6,930 nt of DNA. Source: Bacteroidales bacterium (GTDB lineage: Bacteria > Bacteroidota > Bacteroidia > Bacteroidales > ML635J-15). Position numbers and translations under genes: made by a program. Of this stretch, positions 6,163 to 6,930 are shown in pieces; the first letter of the stretch is position 1; each line of letters begins with the position of its first letter. Location of the stretch: the NCBI GenBank assembly GCA_007130555.1, contig SLSH01000345.1, positions 1 through 6,930 of the forward strand, in the 5' to 3' direction. The notes under the pieces are model-generated. The model did no database searches and was not told the DNA's origin. It worked only from the letters and a program-made list of their open reading frames with translations.

Positions 6163-6930
6163 TCACTGAACAACAATTTTCTCGACAATTGTTTTTTCGC
6201 TATTTTCAATTTTAATAAAATATATACCTGAAGCAAAATCAAGATTAATTTCTTTTTTGCTGTTTCCGTTATTTATGAATTTATCAGTTAGCAAAATATC
6301 TCCTTTTGTATCATAAATTTTATAATTGATTTTTCCTGTAATATCTTTAAAATCAATTACAAATGTTCCTGTGTTTGGATTTGGGAATATTGATATTTCC
6401 GATATTTTATTTACGGATAATTCGGCTTCTATATCAACGGTAATAATAAATTCACATGAGTTTACACATTCGTTTTCGTCAGTATAAGTATAAGTTATTG
6501 TATAATCGTCATCATTCAATCCTTCGGGATTAAATATATTCCCTTCTATACCTGTTCCGGAGTAGATTCCGCCATCGGGACTTGCATCGGTAAGTTCAAC
6601 ATTTTGGGTTACTGTTATAGTAAAATTTTGCGGACAAATAACTTCGGGAAGTCCAAATACTGTTATGTATGTGGAAGTTTCGGTTTCACACCCCATGCTA
6701 TCGGTAACTGTTACTGTGTAATTTATAAAAGTAATACTATCTTCCGTATGGCTTATTTCTGACCAGTTATATGAGTAAGGAATTGTTCCTCCTTCGGCAT
6801 TTACGGATATATCAAGTTCATCTCCTGCGCAGATTTCATTAATATCTGATACTATTTCGGCTGTTAAATTTGCAGGTTCATTAATAGAAATTTCTTCAAT
6901 AATAACTTCACAATCGTTGTCATCTGTTAT
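6163..6930 (-). CDS. Secreted or cell-surface repeat protein with T9SS type A C-terminal sorting domain (partial)
   Basis: The reading frame stays open from the stop at 6163-6165 to the right edge, so 255 C-terminal residues of a longer protein are visible and the start lies outside. An ATG at 6696 is internal, since the same frame continues upstream with similar sequence. Residues about 1-82 look like the end of one and most of another SprB/PKD-like beta-sandwich repeat (ending CEVIIEEISINEPANL, then GGTIPYSYNWS and YTVTVTDSMGC). Next is a GGIYSGTGI...YTITYTYTDENEC module common in Bacteroidota adhesins. The last roughly 77 residues, from ISIFPNPNTGTF through YKIYDTKG and LDFASGIYFIKI to EKIVVQ, are a type A sorting domain that directs export by the T9SS and is normally cleaved off. 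The specific function is unknown. It converges on gpmI with a 10-base gap. Confidence 0.92.
   Translation of the reverse strand: MTDDNDCEVIIEEISINEPANLTAEIVSDINEICAGDELDISVNAEGGTIPYSYNWSEISHTEDSITFINYTVTVTDSMGCETETSTYITVFGLPEVICPQNFTITVTQNVELTDASPDGGIYSGTGIEGNIFNPEGLNDDDYTITYTYTDENECVNSCEFIITVDIEAELSVNKISEISIFPNPNTGTFVIDFKDITGKINYKIYDTKGDILLTDKFINNGNSKKEINLDFASGIYFIKIENSEKTIVEKIVVQ
6172..6197 (+). terminator. Possible weak terminator for gpmI inside the opposing gene
   Basis: AACAATT (6172-6178) and AATTGTT (6187-6193) form a 7-bp stem with an 8-base loop, followed by four further T residues, 20 bases after the gpmI stop. The position suits a gpmI terminator, but the stem is almost all A-T and the bases also code for the C-terminus of the opposing T9SS protein, so chance is a real alternative. 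Confidence 0.25.

Noticed and set aside
4770..6242. Minus- and plus-strand reading frames overlapping gpmI
   Set aside because: All overlap the well-supported gpmI reading frame and show biased, low-complexity translations without domains.
6163..6696. ATG at 6696 as the true start of the T9SS-sorted protein
   Set aside because: The frame stays open to the right edge and codes for more SprB/PKD-like repeat sequence, with no signal peptide after this ATG.
1..6930. CRISPR arrays, tRNA or rRNA genes, transposase or integrase genes
   Set aside because: I looked for regularly spaced repeats, tRNA-like arms and transposase or integrase motifs and found none.

Overview
The window looks like chromosomal DNA from a member of the Bacteroidota. 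It is AT-rich. The three genes whose upstream regions could be read carry TAnnTTTG -7-like boxes and no clear Shine-Dalgarno sequence. The rightmost gene ends in a type IX secretion (T9SS) type A sorting domain, which is largely confined to this phylum. Order or genus cannot be fixed from the sequence alone.

Layout from left to right. Positions 1-68 are a perfect copy of an internal piece of serC, cut by the left edge. Positions 69-382 hold no convincing gene, but contain a weak terminator-like hairpin and a GC-rich palindrome with REP-like sequence in its loop. serC (minus, 383-1456) encodes phosphoserine aminotransferase. The gap 1457-1639 holds a -7-like box and, next to the following gene's stop codon, a 43-bp degenerate copy of the 3' end of the PBP4-type peptidase gene. 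A Fic-domain AMP transferase gene follows (minus, 1640-2716). Next is a 371-bp gap with three strong inverted repeats. Then comes a PBP4-family D-Ala-D-Ala carboxypeptidase/endopeptidase gene (minus, 3088-4524). It diverges from gpmI (plus, 4626-6152), which encodes cofactor-independent phosphoglycerate mutase. gpmI converges with a 10-bp gap on the 3' end of a large secreted repeat protein gene (minus, from 6163 through the right edge).

Functionally this is mostly housekeeping: glycolysis (GpmI), serine biosynthesis from the glycolytic intermediate 3-phosphoglycerate (SerC), peptidoglycan trimming (PBP4 type), and one cell-surface or secreted protein. The Fic gene is the accessory element.

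The most interesting structure is architectural. Two minus-strand genes, serC and the PBP4 gene, are each followed downstream by a displaced same-orientation copy of part of their own coding sequence, with unrelated DNA in between (a palindromic repeat region in one case, the fic gene plus hairpins in the other). This suggests insertions that duplicated the end of the target gene. For the copy at position 1, an assembly artefact at a contig end must be excluded. I see no CRISPR array, tRNA, rRNA, transposase or integrase, and no clearly new multi-gene system.
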